Of a DNA stretch of 64,000 nt, positions 10,007 to 20,277 are shown in pieces. This stretch comes from Alphaproteobacteria bacterium (GTDB lineage: Bacteria; Pseudomonadota; Alphaproteobacteria; UBA8366; GCA-2717185): contig JAJFJB010000031.1 in the NCBI GenBank assembly GCA_021774435.1, forward strand, positions 1 to 64,000, read 5' to 3'. A program made the position numbers and the translations under genes. Each line of letters begins with the position of its first letter. Position 1 is the first letter of the stretch. The notes beneath the pieces are model-generated. The model searched no databases. It was given only the letters and a program-made list of their open reading frames with translations, and had not been told where the DNA came from.

Positions 10007-12274
10007 ATGGGTTTGAAAAATATTTTGGAATTACCAATGGACGCTGCAACCGACAAGGAACCCCAGCCAAAAAGTGCCGTCGACACAGACGCTGGGATAT
10101 TTGCCAACGACAGCAAATTGGCAGAGATTATGATGGCGTCGCCGGAACGGTTTATAAACCGCGAACTTTCTTGGCTTGCGTTCAATGAAAGAGTGCTTGA
10201 AGCGGCAGAGAATAAGAAGCACCCCTTGCTTGAGCGGCTTCGGTTTCTTTCCATTTCTGCAAATAACCTCAACGAGTTCTATATGGTCCGCGTAGCCGGG
10301 CTTCGTGGCCAGGTTGATGCAAACGTCGATGTCCCGAGCCAAGAAGGCCTGACGCCACGGCAGCAACTTGAACATGTCAATGCGCGCGCCATCAGATTGA
10401 TGCATGATCAGCAAAAGTGCTGGCGGCGGCTGGTCCGTTTGATGAAGGACGAGGACATCCATGTTCTCGATGCCGAAGATCTCTCACCTGCGGACAGGAA
10501 ATGGCTGAAGAACTATTTTCTTGAAAAGCTATTCTCCGTATTGAGCCCGATTGCAGTCGATCCGGCGCATCCGTTTCCCTTTTTGCCCAATCTCGGCTTC
10601 GCACTGGTCCTGGCACTCAAGAAGGGCCGCCGTAAAGAAACATTGAACGCTCTTGTAGCGTTGCCCCATTTGGTAGAGCGCTTCATCCGGCTGCCTGGCA
10701 AGGAACACCGGTTGGTCGCCCTGGAGACGGTGGTAGCCATGTATGTCGACCGTTTGTTTCCGGGCTTTCGGGTTGCCGAGGTCGGCCAGTGTCGAGTCCT
10801 GCGCGATAGTGATATCGAGATCGAGGAAGAAGCTGAAGATTTGGTCCGTCTCTATGAAAGCGCCCTCAAGGAGCGGCGGCGCGGTTCTGTGATTCGATTA
10901 ACCATCAATGACGATATGTCTTCTGACCTACGGAAATTTCTGGTCGATGGGCTCGATGCGGCACCGGAAACGGTGTTTGCCTTGAAAGGCCTGCTGGGCC
11001 TCGCGGACACGGGCGAGTTGATCGTCAATGATCGGCCGGACTTGGTTTTTGCCCCTTACGCCGCCCGGTTCCCGGAACGTGTTCTTGATTTTGGCGGTGA
11101 TTGTTTCCAGGCAATCAAGGCAAAGGATTTTGTCGTCCATCATCCCTACGAAAGCTTTGATGTTGTCGCGCAATTCTTGCGTCAGGCGGCGGATGATCCG
11201 GACGTCATCGCGATCAAACAAACACTATATCGGACGAGTGAAAATTCGCCCATCGTGGCAGCGTTGATCGATGCTGCGGAGGCTGGAAAATCCGTGACGG
11301 CCCTGGTCGAGGTGAAGGCGCGGTTCGACGAGGAGCGCAACATCAGATGGGCCCGCGATCTCGAACGCGCGGGTGTCCAGGTTGTGTACGGATTTGTGCA
11401 TCTAAAAACACACGCGAAGATATCGCTTGTGGTCCGTCGGGAGGGCGATCAATTCCAAAGTTACTGTCATTTCGGCACTGGTAACTACCATCCGATCACA
11501 GCGCGGATTTACACCGACCTGTCCTTCTTCAGTTGCGATCCGGCGCTCTGCCGGGATGCCGCATGGCTGTTTCATTTCACAACGGGCACCGCGGGGCCGG
11601 TTGACATGGAAAAACTAACGGTGTCCCCGGTAAATATGCGCGAGGAGCTGATCGACCTTATCAATGATGAAATTAAATATGTCCACCAGGGCCGACCAGG
11701 TACAATTTGGGTCAAGCTGAACTCCCTTGTCGATGGCAAAATTATCGACGCGCTTTATGCGGCGTCTCAAGCCGGTGTGAAAATTCACCTGGTTATTCGT
11801 GGCATTTGCTGTCTGCGGCCGGGCGTGCCGGGTCTGTCGGAAAACATCACGGTGCAGTCGATTATCGGACGGTTCCTGGAGCATGCGCGCATTGTCTGCT
11901 TCGGCCGTGGTCATGCGATGCCATCCGGCAAGGCAAAGGTTTTCATCACATCCGCCGACTGGATGCCGCGAAATTTGGACCGCCGTGTCGAAATCATGGT
12001 GCCGATCGAAAACCCGACGGTGCACCGTCAGATCCTCGAACAGATCATGGACGCCAATTTTAAGGACAAGGCTCAGTCCTGGTTGCTGCAACCAGACGGT
12101 AAATATCGCCGCCGGTCGCGAAACCCCAAAAGCTTCAGCACGCATGAATATTTCATGACCAATCCGAGCCTGTCCGGACGTGGTTCCGCGCTAGAGGCGC
12201 GCGCGCCGGAGACCCGGGAAATTCAGCCGGCGCCTACCCGAATGGTTGGAAAAGAGCCGGCGTCTACGGCTTGA
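10007..12274 (+). CDS. ppk1: Polyphosphate kinase 1
   Basis: FINRELSWLAFNERVLEEA-like N-terminus, VEVKARFDEERNIRWARDLERAGVQVVYG, HFGTGNYHPITARIYTDLS, RRVEIMVPI; full-length PPK1 architecture. Confidence 0.96.
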   Translation: MGLKNILELPMDAATDKEPQPKSAVDTDAGIFANDSKLAEIMMASPERFINRELSWLAFNERVLEAAENKKHPLLERLRFLSISANNLNEFYMVRVAGLRGQVDANVDVPSQEGLTPRQQLEHVNARAIRLMHDQQKCWRRLVRLMKDEDIHVLDAEDLSPADRKWLKNYFLEKLFSVLSPIAVDPAHPFPFLPNLGFALVLALKKGRRKETLNALVALPHLVERFIRLPGKEHRLVALETVVAMYVDRLFPGFRVAEVGQCRVLRDSDIEIEEEAEDLVRLYESALKERRRGSVIRLTINDDMSSDLRKFLVDGLDAAPETVFALKGLLGLADTGELIVNDRPDLVFAPYAARFPERVLDFGGDCFQAIKAKDFVVHHPYESFDVVAQFLRQAADDPDVIAIKQTLYRTSENSPIVAALIDAAEAGKSVTALVEVKARFDEERNIRWARDLERAGVQVVYGFVHLKTHAKISLVVRREGDQFQSYCHFGTGNYHPITARIYTDLSFFSCDPALCRDAAWLFHFTTGTAGPVDMEKLTVSPVNMREELIDLINDEIKYVHQGRPGTIWVKLNSLVDGKIIDALYAASQAGVKIHLVIRGICCLRPGVPGLSENITVQSIIGRFLEHARIVCFGRGHAMPSGKAKVFITSADWMPRNLDRRVEIMVPIENPTVHRQILEQIMDANFKDKAQSWLLQPDGKYRRRSRNPKSFSTHEYFMTNPSLSGRGSALEARAPETREIQPAPTRMVGKEPASTA

Positions 12275-13277
12275 TGCAATAAAGTGCGCGTTGCAATCGT
12301 TCGAGATCGGCGTCCGAACAGGGAACGCCGAACCGCAGCCAGTGCGAGTTCTCGGGAAAGCGTCGAACGAATATACCGGCCTTGCCGAGGGCCGTGAAAA
12401 TATCCGGTGCGCGAACGTCTTCGACAAGCTGAAACAATGTCGTGCCGCCGATAGATTGCAGACCCGCGGTCTTAAGAATCCTGAGCAACGCATCGCACCG
12501 AACCGCCAGCGCGCGGCGTGTGCCTTCAGTCCAGGCGTGGTCATGAAGGGCTCTGGTGCCGATCTCGATCGTCGGACCCGGTACCGACCAGGGACCCAGC
12601 CGGTGTTGCAGTTTTTCGACAAGATCAGAAGCCCCGGCGGCGAAGCCTAGACGCAGCCCGGGCAGCCCAAAAAATTTCCCAAAGGAGCGAATGACCAGAA
12701 CGGATTCCCTACGCAATTCGGGCAGGATGCTTGTTGCCGGGTCCGTGTCCGCAAACGCTTCGTCGATAACCAACAATCCCTGTCGCGCAGTGAGGCTGCG
12801 TGCGAGATCCAGCAGTACCGGTAAACCGAAAATACGCCCGTCAGGATTGTTCGGGTTTACAAGGGCGACAACGTTTGCACTGTTCGTATCCGCAATGTCT
12901 TCGGCGATTGAAACGTTATGTCCACTATCGGACCATGTCTTTGCATGCTCAGCATATGTGGGGCCGATCACGGCAACATCAGTTTGGTCCAGCAATGAGG
13001 GCAAGAGTTGCAGCACGGATTGCGATCCTGGCGCGGCCGCGATAGCACTCGACTCCCCTACGCGATAATAATGTCTCGCCGCTGCAAGCAAGGTGTCCAG
13101 GGCGGCATTCTGCGGCAACTGCGTCAGTGACGATTCACTGACATTCGTATTCTGGTAGGCGTTGGCATTGATACCCGTCGAAAGATCCAGCCACCCGGCA
13201 TCCGGTCGCCCAAATCTGGCTTCGGCATCCTGCAAGTCACCGCCGTGGTAAATCTTGTTGTTCACTGCGGACTCCAT
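12264..13277 (-). CDS. cobD: Threonine-phosphate decarboxylase / histidinol-phosphate aminotransferase-like (CobD family)
   Basis: HGGDLQDAEARFG...WLDLSTGINANAY, ALVNPNNPDG, VIDEAFAD, VIRSFGKFFGLPGLRLGF PLP-lysine motif. Its 3' end overlaps the 3' end of ppk1 by 11 bp. Confidence 0.85.
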   Translation of the reverse strand: MESAVNNKIYHGGDLQDAEARFGRPDAGWLDLSTGINANAYQNTNVSESSLTQLPQNAALDTLLAAARHYYRVGESSAIAAAPGSQSVLQLLPSLLDQTDVAVIGPTYAEHAKTWSDSGHNVSIAEDIADTNSANVVALVNPNNPDGRIFGLPVLLDLARSLTARQGLLVIDEAFADTDPATSILPELRRESVLVIRSFGKFFGLPGLRLGFAAGASDLVEKLQHRLGPWSVPGPTIEIGTRALHDHAWTEGTRRALAVRCDALLRILKTAGLQSIGGTTLFQLVEDVRAPDIFTALGKAGIFVRRFPENSHWLRFGVPCSDADLERLQRALYCIKP

Positions 13278-13373
13278 GCAAACGCGCTTTCTGGCAAATT
13301 AGAAACAACTGGCGAGAGGGTTGCCGCTATGACTACCATTGCGTCTTCAACCCGTCGAACTAGAGGAGATCTC

Positions 13374-14078
13374 ATGCGACATCTGGCGATTGAATTCAAC
13401 ACCTTTACCATCGTTGGTCGGTGCGCTCGCACGGGCGCACTTGGCGTTGCAACGTCGACGGGAGAAATGGCCGTCGGGTCGCGCGTGCCATTTGTGAAGA
13501 CGGGGATTGGTGCCGTTGCCACGCAGGCCCTCACTGACCCGAGGCATGGTCCGATGGGCCTGTCCTTGTTGGAGGAAGGACTCGCGCCTGATGCCGTCGT
13601 CGAACGGTTGGCTGCATCCGATCCGCATATCGAGGCGCGGCAGATTGCGGTAATCGACGCCGCGGGCCGGACCGCGGCCCGGACCGGCAGTGGGAATCGG
13701 GATTGGAAAGGCCACCATGAGGGCGATGGTTTCGTCGCCATGGGCAACCGACTGACCAGTGCGGCGACGGTGGAGGCGATGGTCGCGTCCTTTCTCTCCA
13801 GTGCCGAAGAAGCGCTCGAGGAACGGTTGGTGCGGGCGATTGAGGCTGGGCGCGACGCTGGTGGGCAGCATGGTGGGCAACGGTCTGCGGCGATCAAGGT
13901 GTGCGACGAACTCGACTATCCAATCGTCGATTTGCGGGCGGACGATTATGACGACCCGGCTGCCGAACTGCGCCGCCTCTTCGATACTTACGCACCACGC
14001 ATTCCCTATTATCGGGTGCGTGCGGCCGATCCGTCGATTGGCCCGTTCTATTTGTGGAAGGAAAACCAGGGGCTGTGA
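13374..14078 (+). CDS. DUF1028 domain-containing protein
   Basis: MRHLAIEFNTFTIVGRCARTGALGVATSTGEMAVGSRVPF... and QIAVIDAAGRTAARTG fit DUF1028; ATG at 13374 with GAGGAG ribosome site is preferred over the ORF-track start. Confidence 0.85.
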   Translation: MRHLAIEFNTFTIVGRCARTGALGVATSTGEMAVGSRVPFVKTGIGAVATQALTDPRHGPMGLSLLEEGLAPDAVVERLAASDPHIEARQIAVIDAAGRTAARTGSGNRDWKGHHEGDGFVAMGNRLTSAATVEAMVASFLSSAEEALEERLVRAIEAGRDAGGQHGGQRSAAIKVCDELDYPIVDLRADDYDDPAAELRRLFDTYAPRIPYYRVRAADPSIGPFYLWKENQGL

Positions 14079-14896
14079 GCGCACGGCGGAACGAAGGCTC
14101 GAAAATTCGTGTCGGCGATATCGACATATTTCATCGCTGGGATGGAGATATAGACGGACCCATTGTGATGATGGCGCATGCGATGGGTACGAACCACCGT
14201 CTGTGGGACTTGCAGGTGCCAGCTTTGAAGGATCGCTATCGGGTGTTGCGCTACGACTGGCGTGGCCATGGTGACACGGATGCGCCGGAAGGGCCTTATT
14301 CGCTCGATATGTTCGTCTCCGATGCTGTCGGGCTGATGGATGCGTTGGATTTGAGCAAGGTGCATTGGGTCGGTATTTCGACTGGCGGCATGATTGGGCA
14401 GGGTCTTGCTATCGAGCATCCGGACCGTATCGCGTCCCTGGCGCTTTGCAATACGACGCCGCAAGCGGACCAGGCCTATAAGGATTTTGTGGCGGATCGG
14501 CATGCGCTCTTGCGAGAGCACGGTATGACCAAGATTTGGGAAATGACGGATTGCCGCTGGTTCACCGATACCTTCGCCGCCGAGGCGGGTGCCGATTATC
14601 ATGCCGTCCGCAAAGAATTTATTAGAACGTCCATAACAGGGTATATCGGGGCAACATCGGCGACCGCCAACCTGGCGTACCGGGATCGCCTGCATATGAT
14701 CTCGGCACCGACCTTGGTCCTTGGCGCGGGGGACGATCCGTCAACGCCACCGTCCCATTCCCACGCGATCTATGAGCGTATCGCGGGGTCCAGATTGACT
14801 ATTCTTCCGGGTCTGCGCCATTTTTCGAATGTCGAAGCGCCGGATCGATTTAACCCCCCGCTACGAGCGTTCCTGGATGAAGTTACTGCGCCTTAG
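14075..14896 (+). CDS. Alpha/beta hydrolase, 3-oxoadipate enol-lactonase (PcaD)-like
   Basis: MMAHAMGTNHRLWD, nucleophile elbow VGISTGGMIGQ, C-terminal LRHFSNVEAPDRFN; GTGA start/stop overlap with upstream gene. Confidence 0.83.
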   Translation: MSARRNEGSKIRVGDIDIFHRWDGDIDGPIVMMAHAMGTNHRLWDLQVPALKDRYRVLRYDWRGHGDTDAPEGPYSLDMFVSDAVGLMDALDLSKVHWVGISTGGMIGQGLAIEHPDRIASLALCNTTPQADQAYKDFVADRHALLREHGMTKIWEMTDCRWFTDTFAAEAGADYHAVRKEFIRTSITGYIGATSATANLAYRDRLHMISAPTLVLGAGDDPSTPPSHSHAIYERIAGSRLTILPGLRHFSNVEAPDRFNPPLRAFLDEVTAP

Positions 14897-15084
14897 CGAG
14901 CCTTTTGCTCCAAGCTCGGCAAAAATAAAAGCACCAGCACGACGGGCGGAAAAAACGCAGCGGCCAATGCCCATCTTACAGTATTGCGGTTTTTTCGTTT
15001 CGCCATCATGCGCCCAAGCAGGATAAAGCCGATCGTTACGACCAGCGAAATGGCAAGCCAAATTAATGATTCGTTCGGGGTCAT
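14893..15084 (-). CDS. Small two-TM membrane protein of unknown function
   Basis: 63 aa, MTPNESLIWLAISLVVTIGFILLGRMMAKRKNRNTVRWALAAAFFPPVVLVLLFLPSLEQKAR; two hydrophobic helices; lies directly after the serine hydrolase gene. Confidence 0.55.
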   Translation of the reverse strand: MTPNESLIWLAISLVVTIGFILLGRMMAKRKNRNTVRWALAAAFFPPVVLVLLFLPSLEQKAR

Positions 15085-15088
15085 CCGT

Positions 15089-16501
15089 CTAGTCGCCCTT
15101 CGACTCTGATCTTGCGTAGTAGGTGCCGGTATCGTCGTAAAATTTGAACGTGTTGCCGACCCTGACAATCGAGAAACAAAGGTCGCGGCCACCGGACCAC
15201 TTAACATACTTCCGACAATATTGGTCTTCTTCTATTCTCCATGTACCGCTGTCGGTGTATTCATCAGTGGAGCCTGCGACAGCAGTTAGCTTGCCATCGG
15301 CGTGCATCGTTACGCGAAAAGGGTGACCCCGGCGACTACGGCCACTGAGCGTTATTCCGGGAAACGTTTCTTGGAGATCATCCGCTTTTAAATGTTTGCC
15401 AACAGCAGATTCTATAGCCGGGTTTGGTCCGATGTCGGTTTCTCCTGCGGCGGCGAAGATGTGCCAAAGCAGGCGCTCGATCTGCCGCCATGGTGGATAT
15501 GCCTTCGATGTATCCGAATTTATCCGATGTACGATGACAAGATCTAGATAGGGAAAGACGAATGCGTATTGACGGCGGTACCCCGAGGCGAAGTACACGG
15601 GCTCTTTGACGTTAAGATGGCGGAAACTGCCGCGTCCGGTCCACCACATATAGCCATAACCTTTGTCTGCGCCGATTTTGGAATGGCTAACTGTGCTTTC
15701 CGCGACCCAGTTTTCAGGGACGATTTGCTGACCATTCCATTTTCCGTCTCGCAGGTACAGAAGGCCGAACCGGGCCAAGTCGCGCGCGGAAATTCGGAAC
15801 GGATAGGCGTCGTGGACCGACTTTGAACCGCTGACATACTCACCGTCTGTGGGACTGTAATCTTGCATTTGCAGTGAGGTCGCGATCTTTTGATCGAAGG
15901 CCTCAAAAATATCGTCCCCTGTTTCCTGCCGGTAGATGGTGCCGAGCGTATTGAAGTCCCAATTGTTATAGTGCCAGAACGTGCCCGGGTCATAGCTGCC
16001 GCGCTTCGGTTTAGAAGCTGTCATACGCTTTGATTCGTAAAGCGCAGCGTGATAAATGCCGGAGCGCGCCTTGATCAAATCGCCGACAGTGGCTTGTTTC
16101 TCTACATCGGTTAGCGAAGGCTCGTAATCGTCGATGCCAAGATCGGCCATGGTATCGGTCAGGCTGATTTTCTTTTCCGCTATGGCGATGCCGATAAGGG
16201 CGCTTAGCAGGCTTTTTCGGACGGAATGCGCGGGCGATTTAGTCGCCACTTCGCCCCATTCATCTATGACAACGCCGCCTTGGACGATTACGACAGCGGT
16301 CGAACCGATTTTCTTGGAGAACGCGCGGGCTTCGTCCAAACGGGATGAAGACCATCCCATACCCTCTGGCTTTGACAATTTGACCCACACCGCACCCGGA
16401 ACACGTTCCTTTTCTTCTGTGCCTGCCGTCGAGGCAAAGACACTGGGAAGAAGGACGTAGAGAAATAGTATGCCAGCGAGTGGGAGCGTACGCGCTTTCA
16501 T
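15089..16501 (-). CDS. Serine hydrolase (class C beta-lactamase / 6-aminohexanoate-dimer hydrolase-like)
   Basis: Signal peptide, SVRKS (SxxK) nucleophile motif, YNNWDFNTLG, C-terminal domain of secreted serine hydrolases. Confidence 0.85.
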   Translation of the reverse strand: MKARTLPLAGILFLYVLLPSVFASTAGTEEKERVPGAVWVKLSKPEGMGWSSSRLDEARAFSKKIGSTAVVIVQGGVVIDEWGEVATKSPAHSVRKSLLSALIGIAIAEKKISLTDTMADLGIDDYEPSLTDVEKQATVGDLIKARSGIYHAALYESKRMTASKPKRGSYDPGTFWHYNNWDFNTLGTIYRQETGDDIFEAFDQKIATSLQMQDYSPTDGEYVSGSKSVHDAYPFRISARDLARFGLLYLRDGKWNGQQIVPENWVAESTVSHSKIGADKGYGYMWWTGRGSFRHLNVKEPVYFASGYRRQYAFVFPYLDLVIVHRINSDTSKAYPPWRQIERLLWHIFAAAGETDIGPNPAIESAVGKHLKADDLQETFPGITLSGRSRRGHPFRVTMHADGKLTAVAGSTDEYTDSGTWRIEEDQYCRKYVKWSGGRDLCFSIVRVGNTFKFYDDTGTYYARSESKGD

Positions 16502-16575
16502 ACAGGTAAATATATAGAAATTGTGTCTGAAAACAATCGAGACGCGAGTTTGCGGTCGCTATAACGATAAAGCGC

Positions 16576-18183
16576 TTAGCCGGCGAGCTTCCCTTCTACT
16601 CGGTCCCGCTCGGTCGCTTCGTCACTGCGGTTGTCCGGTGTACCGTAGCCACCGCCGCCCGGCGTGCGCATCAGTATCGTATCACCGGTCTTGACGATGT
16701 GCTGTTGCTTCGGATCGACGGGTTCGCCGTTAATTTGTAACTCTCCGGTCGCGCCGTCCTGCCCTCCGGCAATACCCGGCGCGCCGACGCGCGTGCGTTC
16801 GGCAAGAAACGCCACAGCCGTCGGTGTCTTCGAGGTGGATTCGAACAGAACGTCCTGGCCCAGCCCACCGCGATATTCCCCCGTGCCACCGGAACCTGGC
16901 CGTAGGGAGCGCTGATGCACCCGCAGCGGCGCCAGCTGTTCGATCACTTCTATGGGAGTGGTGGAAATATTACTGGGCCAGCTGAGGCAGCTTTGTCCGT
17001 CGGTTTGATTGGTGCCGCCCATGCCGCCGTTGAAAAAGAACAGCTTGGCGAAGGGCGCGCCGCTTTCGGTGACGCCGGACTGGTTGATGCACCACAGCGG
17101 GGAACCCGCGCCGGCCATGATCTTCTCGGGAATGACTTTGGCGAGCGCGCCGAAGATCAGCGAGGGCACGAAATGACCGATCAACGCGCGTGAACCGCCC
17201 GAGGCCGGGAATTGCGGATTGAGAATGCAGCCTTCCGGCGCCACGGCCTTGATGGGGCGGATCGATCCGTCATTGTTGGGCAGGTTTGGCGCAGCGGCGC
17301 ATTTTACCGCATAGGCCGTCATGGCATAGGTGTAACACATGGCGCAGTTGATCGCCTTGTCGACCTGCGGCGCGGAACCGTCGAAGTCCGCAAGAACTTC
17401 GTCGCCGTCGATGGTCAGCGTCACCTTGAGGTCGAGCGGCTCGGTCAATCCGTCGGTACGGATCGTATTCTCGTAGACACCATCGGGCAGGGCTGTGATT
17501 GCGGCGCGCATGGCCCGTTCCGACCGCGTTTGAATTTCCGTCGCGAGATCGTCGAGCGTCGACAGCGCGTATTCTTTCATGAAGGTATCGAGCCGGGTGT
17601 CCATCAAATCCAACGCCGTGATCTGGGCCCAAAGGTCGCCCACCACTTCGTCCGGGGCGCGGACGTTTTTGCGCAACAGACGCAAAAAGGTTTCATCCGG
17701 TTCGCCGGCGCGGATGAGTTTCATGATCGGAATCTGAAAGCCTTCCTCGAACACTTCGCGCGGCTCGGGCGACCGGATCTTGCCGCCGATATCGGGCGCA
17801 TGCGCGGTGCTTCCGGCAAAACCGACAATCTTACCGTTGTAGAATAACGGTTTCCCGACGCTGATATCGGGCAGATGCCCCGTCCCCATCCAGATATCGT
17901 TGGTGATCAGGACGTCGCCCGGCTCCAATGTTTCGGCGGGGTATTCGTCGAGAAAATGCCGGATGGTCCGTGGCAACGTGCCGATAAATGAGGGGATGCT
18001 GTCCGTCGCCTGAACCAGGGACCGGCCTTCTGCATCGGTAATGACGCAGGAGAAATCATGACTGTCGCGCACGACGGTGGAAAACGATGTACGCACCAGC
18101 GCCGCCGCTGCTTCGTCGACGATTGAAACGAGCCGCGTCCACAGCACTTCCAACGTTGCGGAATCGAAGGCTTGATCGCTCAT
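16576..18183 (-). CDS. hyuB: Hydantoinase B / N-methylhydantoinase B / acetone carboxylase alpha family protein
   Basis: DPATLEVLWTRL-like start, DVLITNDIWMGTGHLPDI, GAPGIAGGQDGATG, RTPGGGGYGTP: canonical HyuB motifs. Confidence 0.93.
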   Translation of the reverse strand: MSDQAFDSATLEVLWTRLVSIVDEAAAALVRTSFSTVVRDSHDFSCVITDAEGRSLVQATDSIPSFIGTLPRTIRHFLDEYPAETLEPGDVLITNDIWMGTGHLPDISVGKPLFYNGKIVGFAGSTAHAPDIGGKIRSPEPREVFEEGFQIPIMKLIRAGEPDETFLRLLRKNVRAPDEVVGDLWAQITALDLMDTRLDTFMKEYALSTLDDLATEIQTRSERAMRAAITALPDGVYENTIRTDGLTEPLDLKVTLTIDGDEVLADFDGSAPQVDKAINCAMCYTYAMTAYAVKCAAAPNLPNNDGSIRPIKAVAPEGCILNPQFPASGGSRALIGHFVPSLIFGALAKVIPEKIMAGAGSPLWCINQSGVTESGAPFAKLFFFNGGMGGTNQTDGQSCLSWPSNISTTPIEVIEQLAPLRVHQRSLRPGSGGTGEYRGGLGQDVLFESTSKTPTAVAFLAERTRVGAPGIAGGQDGATGELQINGEPVDPKQQHIVKTGDTILMRTPGGGGYGTPDNRSDEATERDRVEGKLAG

Positions 18184-20273
18184 TGTTCATCGTCCGGTAG
18201 TTCGACCAAGAGATTTCCGTCCTTATCGACCGTAACCTTGCTGCCGGGTCCTATGATCAAGGTCGACTCGCTTTCTTCAACGACGGCTGGACCGTTGAAC
18301 GTTTCGCCGGGCCGTAACTGCGCACGGTCGAATACGGCAGTTTCGACGTAATCGTCGTTTTCCGGAAACCGGACGGGCCGTGTCTTGGTTTCTTGCGCGT
18401 CATCCGTATCGGCGTTCCCTGATGTAAAACCGACACCGTCGCCGGGTACATCGGCGCGAAGCGAAACACGGATATTGATTATTTCCGCATTCACGTCGGG
18501 CGGCGTCCGCGAAAACGTACGGCGGTAGGTCTCCTCGAAGGCGTCCAGCAAGGCGGGTGCGGTATTCGCGTCATAGGGACCGCCGGGCAATTCGGTAACG
18601 ACTTCGAAGCCTTGTCCGATATAACGCATATCCGCGAGCCGCGTAATCCGTGCGGTGCTCGGGTCGAAGCCCGTCTCCTCAATCACCTTGGCCGCATCGG
18701 CTTCGAGTTCCTTGTAAGCCGTTTCGAGGCGGGGCCAGTCCATCTCGTCGAGCCGGCTGGCGATCGTCACCACGCGATCAATCCGTGCCGGCGCAATCAG
18801 TAAGCCGAGGGCCGACGCAACGCCGGCAGCGAGCGGGCAGATCAACCGTTTCACGCCGAGCTTCTTGGCAACGTAGTAGGCATGCACCGGGCCGGCGCCG
18901 CCGGTTGCGAGCAAGGTGTACTGCCTTGGGTCCTTGCCCTGCTCGGCGATGTGGACACGGGCGGCGCTGGCCATATTCTCGTTTACGACTTCATAGATAC
19001 CGCGCGCGACGTCGACGGTGGACATGCCGCTGCGTTCGGCAAGCGGTTGCATGGCGCGGGTGGCGGCATCGCGGTCGATCTTCATGCTGCCTCCCGCGAA
19101 ATAATCGGCATTCAGAAAACCGAGCAACAAATCGGCATCGGTTACGGTTGGTGCTTCACCGCCGCGCGCGTAGCAGACGGGGCCGGGCTCGGAGCCGGCG
19201 CTTTCCGGACCGACCTTCAGCAAATCCATTTCGTCGATATGGGCGATGCTGCCGCCGCCGGCGCCGATCTCGATCAGCTTGATGGCGGAAATATTGAGTG
19301 GCAGGCCGCTGCCCTCGGCGAAGCGTTTCTCGCGCGCTGCCTCGAAATGGTAGTCGACATGCGGCTCCCCATCTTCGACCAGCGCCAACTTTGCTGTCGT
19401 TCCGCCCATATCGAAGGCGAGAACGTTGTCGATACCGGCACGGCTGCCGAAGTAGGCGGCAACAAGTGCGCCCGCTGCCGGTCCCGACTCGAGTAGCTGC
19501 ACTGGCGAACGCTTGGCTTCTTCGATATGGGTCAGGCCTCCATTCGACAGCATCATGAAATAGGGCGCATCGACACCCAAATCCACCGTCTGTTTGACCA
19601 GCTGATCGACATAGGTATGCGCCAATGGCTTCACATAGGCATTCGTAACGGTCGTCGACGTTCGGTCGAATTCGCGGATTTCAGGCGAGACGTCATGCGA
19701 GGCCGTCACGATCACATCGGGATACTTCGCGGTGATGGCGGCCAGCGCGGCATCCTCGTGAGCCGGGTTCGCATAGGCGTGTAGGAAGACGATGGCGATC
19801 GACTCGGCGCCCAATGCGATCAACGCATCGACTTGATCCAATAGTTCAGTTTCATCCAGGGGCGTAATTTCCGTGCCGTCGGCCGCGATGCGTTCGGTGA
19901 CTTCGAGGCGCAGATCGCGTGGTGCGAGCGGCTTCGGCATGGCGATATGAATATCGTACAGCTCATATTTGCGTTCCCGGCCGATTTCCAGAACATCGCG
20001 AAAGCCTTTTGTCGTAATCAGCCCGGTGCGCGCGCCCTTCCGCTCAATGAGTGCGTTCGTGAAGAGCGTCGTTGCATGCACGATTCGATAGAGGGACTCC
20101 GGGGAGACCTCTTCCTCGAGGAGCTTTTTTAATCCCGTGAGGACGCCACGCGACGGATCGTCAGGCGTCGTGAGTTCCTTGCCCTTTTCGATGCGGCCTG
20201 TCGCGCGGTCGTAAACAACGATATCGGTGAACGTGCCTCCGATATCGATGCCCAATGAATGTGTTCGGCTCAC
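18180..20273 (-). CDS. hyuA: Hydantoinase A / oxoprolinase family protein
   Basis: LGIDIGGTFTDIVVYD, VHATTLFTNALIERKGARTGLITTKGFRDVLEIGRE, LAFDMGGTTAKLALVEDG. GTG start at 20273 avoids overlap with the upstream gene; 4-bp overlap with hyuB. Confidence 0.93.
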   Translation of the reverse strand: MSRTHSLGIDIGGTFTDIVVYDRATGRIEKGKELTTPDDPSRGVLTGLKKLLEEEVSPESLYRIVHATTLFTNALIERKGARTGLITTKGFRDVLEIGRERKYELYDIHIAMPKPLAPRDLRLEVTERIAADGTEITPLDETELLDQVDALIALGAESIAIVFLHAYANPAHEDAALAAITAKYPDVIVTASHDVSPEIREFDRTSTTVTNAYVKPLAHTYVDQLVKQTVDLGVDAPYFMMLSNGGLTHIEEAKRSPVQLLESGPAAGALVAAYFGSRAGIDNVLAFDMGGTTAKLALVEDGEPHVDYHFEAAREKRFAEGSGLPLNISAIKLIEIGAGGGSIAHIDEMDLLKVGPESAGSEPGPVCYARGGEAPTVTDADLLLGFLNADYFAGGSMKIDRDAATRAMQPLAERSGMSTVDVARGIYEVVNENMASAARVHIAEQGKDPRQYTLLATGGAGPVHAYYVAKKLGVKRLICPLAAGVASALGLLIAPARIDRVVTIASRLDEMDWPRLETAYKELEADAAKVIEETGFDPSTARITRLADMRYIGQGFEVVTELPGGPYDANTAPALLDAFEETYRRTFSRTPPDVNAEIINIRVSLRADVPGDGVGFTSGNADTDDAQETKTRPVRFPENDDYVETAVFDRAQLRPGETFNGPAVVEESESTLIIGPGSKVTVDKDGNLLVELPDDEQ

Positions 20274-20277
20274 CCGA

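Noticed and set aside
18650-19282. Arg-rich 210-aa plus-strand ORF
   Set aside because: Antisense to hyuA, extreme Arg/Ser composition typical of spurious frames.
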